The notes under the pieces: generated by a model
What the model saw: the letters and a program-made list of their open reading frames with translations, nothing else
Databases searched by the model: none
Told to the model about the DNA's origin: nothing
Assembly: GCA_038057515.1 (NCBI GenBank)
Contig: JBBUDB010000054.1
Location: 1 to 31,629, forward strand
Source: DATJQA01 sp038057515
Lineage (GTDB): Bacteria; Patescibacteriota; Minisyncoccia; UBA6257; 2-01-FULL-56-20
Direction of reading: 5' to 3'
DNA: 31,629 nucleotides
Part shown: positions 29,613 to 31,629 of the stretch, piece after piece
How the letters are laid out: each line of letters starts with the position of its first letter
Position numbering within the stretch: the stretch's first letter is position 1
Translations under genes and position numbers: made by a program

Positions 29613-29834
29613 TTAATTTTCGACAAGCCACTGCACGCGGCCGATCGTGCCGTCGGTAAGGCGCACTTTGGTGCCGCGCGGGTGATTCGGGATAGAGGTC
29701 AGAATATCCTTAACGATGCCCTGGGTATAGTTCCGCGTGCCGTAATTCTCCTTTTCTATGACCCAAACGGCCACGCCTGGCTTTATGGCGCTCCGCGGCG
29801 GCGGGGCGGGATTGTCCGGTCCGGTATTCCGCAT
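29613..29834 (-). CDS. ywbE: YwbE family protein (DUF2196)
   Basis: The 73-residue protein matches the YwbE family as I know it: a basic strand-rich domain with IKPGVAVWVIEKENYGT followed by the highly conserved TQGIVKDILTSIPNHPRGTK and VRLTDGTIGRVQWL. The family's function is unknown, although the fold resembles small RNA-binding beta proteins. TAAAAT lies 9 nt before the ATG. The gene is divergent from the cysteine desulfurase and 44 nt upstream of malic enzyme. Confidence 0.85.
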   Translation of the reverse strand: MRNTGPDNPAPPPRSAIKPGVAVWVIEKENYGTRNYTQGIVKDILTSIPNHPRGTKVRLTDGTIGRVQWLVEN

Positions 29835-29909
29835 ATGGTGTGTATTTTAGCCGAAACGGAGAAATCCGGAACCCCCGTCCCGTTCCCGGCCGTGGTATTA
29901 TTCTCCAAT

Positions 29910-31211
29910 ATGTTGAAACGCCCGAGACGCACCAAAGCCAAGACAAAGAAGCGAAGAATCGCCTATTTTGATCATGCGGCGACGACCCCGCTCGACCCGC
30001 GCGTCCTCGCGGCCATGAAGCCGCACTTCCTGGACGGTTTCGGAAATCCGGCGAATCTTTACGCTCTCGGTCGGTCGGCGAAATATGCCATTTTAGGGGC
30101 GAGAGAAAAGATAGATGCCGCCCTGAACTGCGGTCCGCAAGAATTTATCTTCACCGGCTCGGCCACCGAATCAGACAACATCGCCTTGCAGGGTATCGCC
30201 CGCGCCAATAAAGATTTCGGGAACAAGATAATTATTTCGAACGTCGAGCACAAAGGCATCTTGGCTGTCACCGAGCACCTCGCCAAAGAGGGTTTTGAAA
30301 TCGTGGAGCTTCCCGTCGGCCCCGATGCCCTCGTGCGACCAGTCGACCTTGAGCGCGCGCTCGACGAAAAGACCATTTTAGTTTCGATCACCTCGGCCGA
30401 CAGCGAAACCGGTTCGCTTCAGCCGATCCCCGAGCTCGCGAGCATCATTAAGGCCTGGCGCGCCGCCCACGCGAGCGCCCTCCCCTACTTCCACACCGAC
30501 GCGAGCCAAGCGGCCACCTATGCCGACTTGAACGTCGAAACGCTCGGCGTCGACCTCATGACCCTTTCCGCCCACAAGATCCACGGCCCCAAGGGAGTCG
30601 GCGGGCTCTATGCGCGTCGAGGGGTGAGGGTCGCGCCGATAATCTTCGGCGGTGGACAGCAAGGGCGTCTCCGCTCGGGCACCGAAAACGTCCCCGGCAT
30701 CGTCGGCTTCGGCGAGGCGATGGCGCTCGCGCAAAAAGAACGCGCCCGCGAAGCGGCCCGTGTCAAGAAACTGCGCGACCGCCTCGAAAAGGGAATTATG
30801 AAAAATATCCCGAAAGTTCTTCTGAATGGCCACCCGACCAAGCGTCTGCCGAATTTTTTTAACGTCTCTATTCTCGACATCGAGGGCGAGGCGATGCTTC
30901 TCTATCTTGATGAGAAAGGGATTCTCGTTAATACCGGCTCCGCTTGTAATTCAGAGAGTTTAGAACCCTCCGCGGTCCTCGTGGCTCTCGGGCGGCCCTA
31001 TGAATTCGTTCACGGCAGTATCCGCTTCACTCTCGGGAAAAGCACGACCAAAGATGAAGTTGATCACGTTCTTAAAGAATTGCCCGGGATCGTCAGGGTT
31101 CTGCGGCGCGTTTCCCCTCTTAATCTTAATTTGGATCAGAGCGCCTCGGTCTCGCAACCGAAGGCGTTTGTAGGCGGCCAGACGCCGCACTTTCTACGGA
31201 AAAAGAAATAG
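29910..31211 (+). CDS. Cysteine desulfurase (NifS/IscS family)
   Basis: PLP enzyme that removes sulfur from cysteine for Fe-S clusters and thiolated tRNA. The 433-residue protein has the N-terminal AYFDHAATTPLDPRVLAAM, the PLP lysine in LMTLSAHKIHGPKGVGGLY, and the catalytic Cys in LVNTGSACNSESLEPS, followed by SIRFTLGKSTTKDEV. The ATG at 29910 is used because it gives a short basic N-terminus (MLKRPRRTKAKTKKRR) before the conserved start and has TATTAT 8 nt upstream. An open upstream extension to 29574 overlaps ywbE on the other strand and is not coding. The C-terminus is longer than usual by about 30 residues. An IscU/NifU gene follows 19 nt later. Confidence 0.95.
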   Translation: MLKRPRRTKAKTKKRRIAYFDHAATTPLDPRVLAAMKPHFLDGFGNPANLYALGRSAKYAILGAREKIDAALNCGPQEFIFTGSATESDNIALQGIARANKDFGNKIIISNVEHKGILAVTEHLAKEGFEIVELPVGPDALVRPVDLERALDEKTILVSITSADSETGSLQPIPELASIIKAWRAAHASALPYFHTDASQAATYADLNVETLGVDLMTLSAHKIHGPKGVGGLYARRGVRVAPIIFGGGQQGRLRSGTENVPGIVGFGEAMALAQKERAREAARVKKLRDRLEKGIMKNIPKVLLNGHPTKRLPNFFNVSILDIEGEAMLLYLDEKGILVNTGSACNSESLEPSAVLVALGRPYEFVHGSIRFTLGKSTTKDEVDHVLKELPGIVRVLRRVSPLNLNLDQSASVSQPKAFVGGQTPHFLRKKK

Positions 31212-31230
31212 CGACAAGCGTTCACCGAAT

Positions 31231-31629
31231 ATGCCAGCTAGAAAAAATAAACCGAGGATCGTTAAGAAGATCGCGAAAGCGGCGAAGCGCAGGGCGAAGC
31301 CCGACGTTGTGAACAAGAACGTGGGCGAGGCCTGGGCCTATACCGCCACGGTCAAAAGCCACTTCTTCAAACCGCGAAACCTGCTTTGGGAAGAGCCGGA
31401 TACAAGCGCGTTCGACGCTGAAGGCATCGTCGGCTCCCCCGCCTGCGGCGACGTGATGCGCGTTTGGCTGAATATCGATGAAGCCGGTGATCGGGTTAAG
31501 GATTTTAAGTGGCGTACCTTTGGCTGTGCCTCCGCCATCGCCGCCACTTCGATGCTCTCGGTCATCATCACCGAGAAGGGCGGCATGAAGATCGACGAAG
31601 CGCTGAAAGTAAGACCCCAGGACATCATG
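31231..31629 (+). CDS. Iron-sulfur scaffold protein (IscU/NifU N-terminal type), cut by window edge
   Basis: Fe-S assembly scaffold that receives sulfur from the adjacent cysteine desulfurase. From the ATG at 31231, 133 codons are visible: a lysine/arginine-rich leader of about 30 residues (MPARKNKPRIVKKIAKAAKR), then the scaffold domain with GSPACGDVMRVWLNI (first ligand Cys, in place of GAPACGD) and FKWRTFGCASAIAATSML (second ligand Cys in the GCxSAIA motif), then IDEALKVRPQDIM. The third Cys would lie beyond the edge. The basic extension is unusual for IscU. It forms an operon with the desulfurase. Confidence 0.92.
   Translation, partial: MPARKNKPRIVKKIAKAAKRRAKPDVVNKNVGEAWAYTATVKSHFFKPRNLLWEEPDTSAFDAEGIVGSPACGDVMRVWLNIDEAGDRVKDFKWRTFGCASAIAATSMLSVIITEKGGMKIDEALKVRPQDIM

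Noticed and set aside
29574..29909. 112-residue N-terminal extension of the cysteine desulfurase
   Set aside because: It overlaps ywbE on the opposite strand, has no family similarity, and a -10 box sits just before the internal ATG at 29910.
1..31629. CRISPR array, insertion sequence or prophage
   Set aside because: No regularly spaced repeats with unique spacers, transposase, integrase or phage structural gene was seen.

Overview
The window looks like a metagenome-assembled scaffold from a Candidate Phyla Radiation bacterium (Patescibacteria, most like Parcubacteria/Paceibacteria). This is inferred from the gene content, a short HrcA, a small CPR-style RecB-like nuclease, many genes starting only 4-14 nt after a -10 box, and assembly scars (three N runs, two with duplicated flanks). 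TGA is used as a stop, so the code is standard. Most of the window is housekeeping; there are no rRNA genes, no CRISPR array and no recognisable insertion sequence.

Layout. 1-2383 (minus): hrcA-grpE-dnaK heat-shock operon with a CIRCE operator inside its promoter. 2470-6365 (plus): cysS with an unusual leader (short ORF plus a long-range inverted repeat covering the cysS start), dnaB, a branched inverted-repeat element, and recR. 6321-7300: a 127-bp tandem repeat made from the recR 3' end, then an orphan RNA candidate with promoter and terminator, then the promoter of a two-helix membrane protein (7302-7919). 7999-10274 (minus): ychF, a small membrane protein and an alpha/beta hydrolase. 10372-12531 (minus): two tandem genes resembling the PvcA/DIT1 isonitrile-synthase family, the most unusual protein-coding content here. 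12532-13910: small genes, including a 28-codon ORF with its own promoter and terminator, and several strong palindromes. 14025-19340 (minus): tsaC/sua5, an AI-2E family membrane protein, a P2-type cation ATPase and a PD-(D/E)XK nuclease, closely packed. 19355-20105 (minus): a roughly 700-nt unidentified RNA candidate with promoter and terminator. 20241-23454 (minus): typA with a structured leader, and a secreted coiled-coil protein plus a small membrane-anchored protein. 23548-23925: a tRNA-Gln gene broken by an assembly gap, flanked by tRNA fragments carrying short GC palindromes. 24130-29834: NUDIX hydrolase, a hypothetical protein, ABC-F ATPase, an ArsR-type regulator flanked by copies of a palindrome, rarA, malic enzyme and ywbE. 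29910-31629 (plus): cysteine desulfurase followed by an IscU/NifU scaffold cut by the window edge, forming an Fe-S assembly pair.

Two themes cut across the genes. First, short palindromes with a CGCC-N3-GGCG core recur in coding sequence, in the recR tail repeats and inside tRNA-like fragments. Second, most housekeeping genes have a TACAAT-like -10 box almost touching the start codon and no Shine-Dalgarno site, while several hypothetical genes (7302, 12531, 13172 and 25114 starts) have clear Shine-Dalgarno sites, so two initiation styles coexist.
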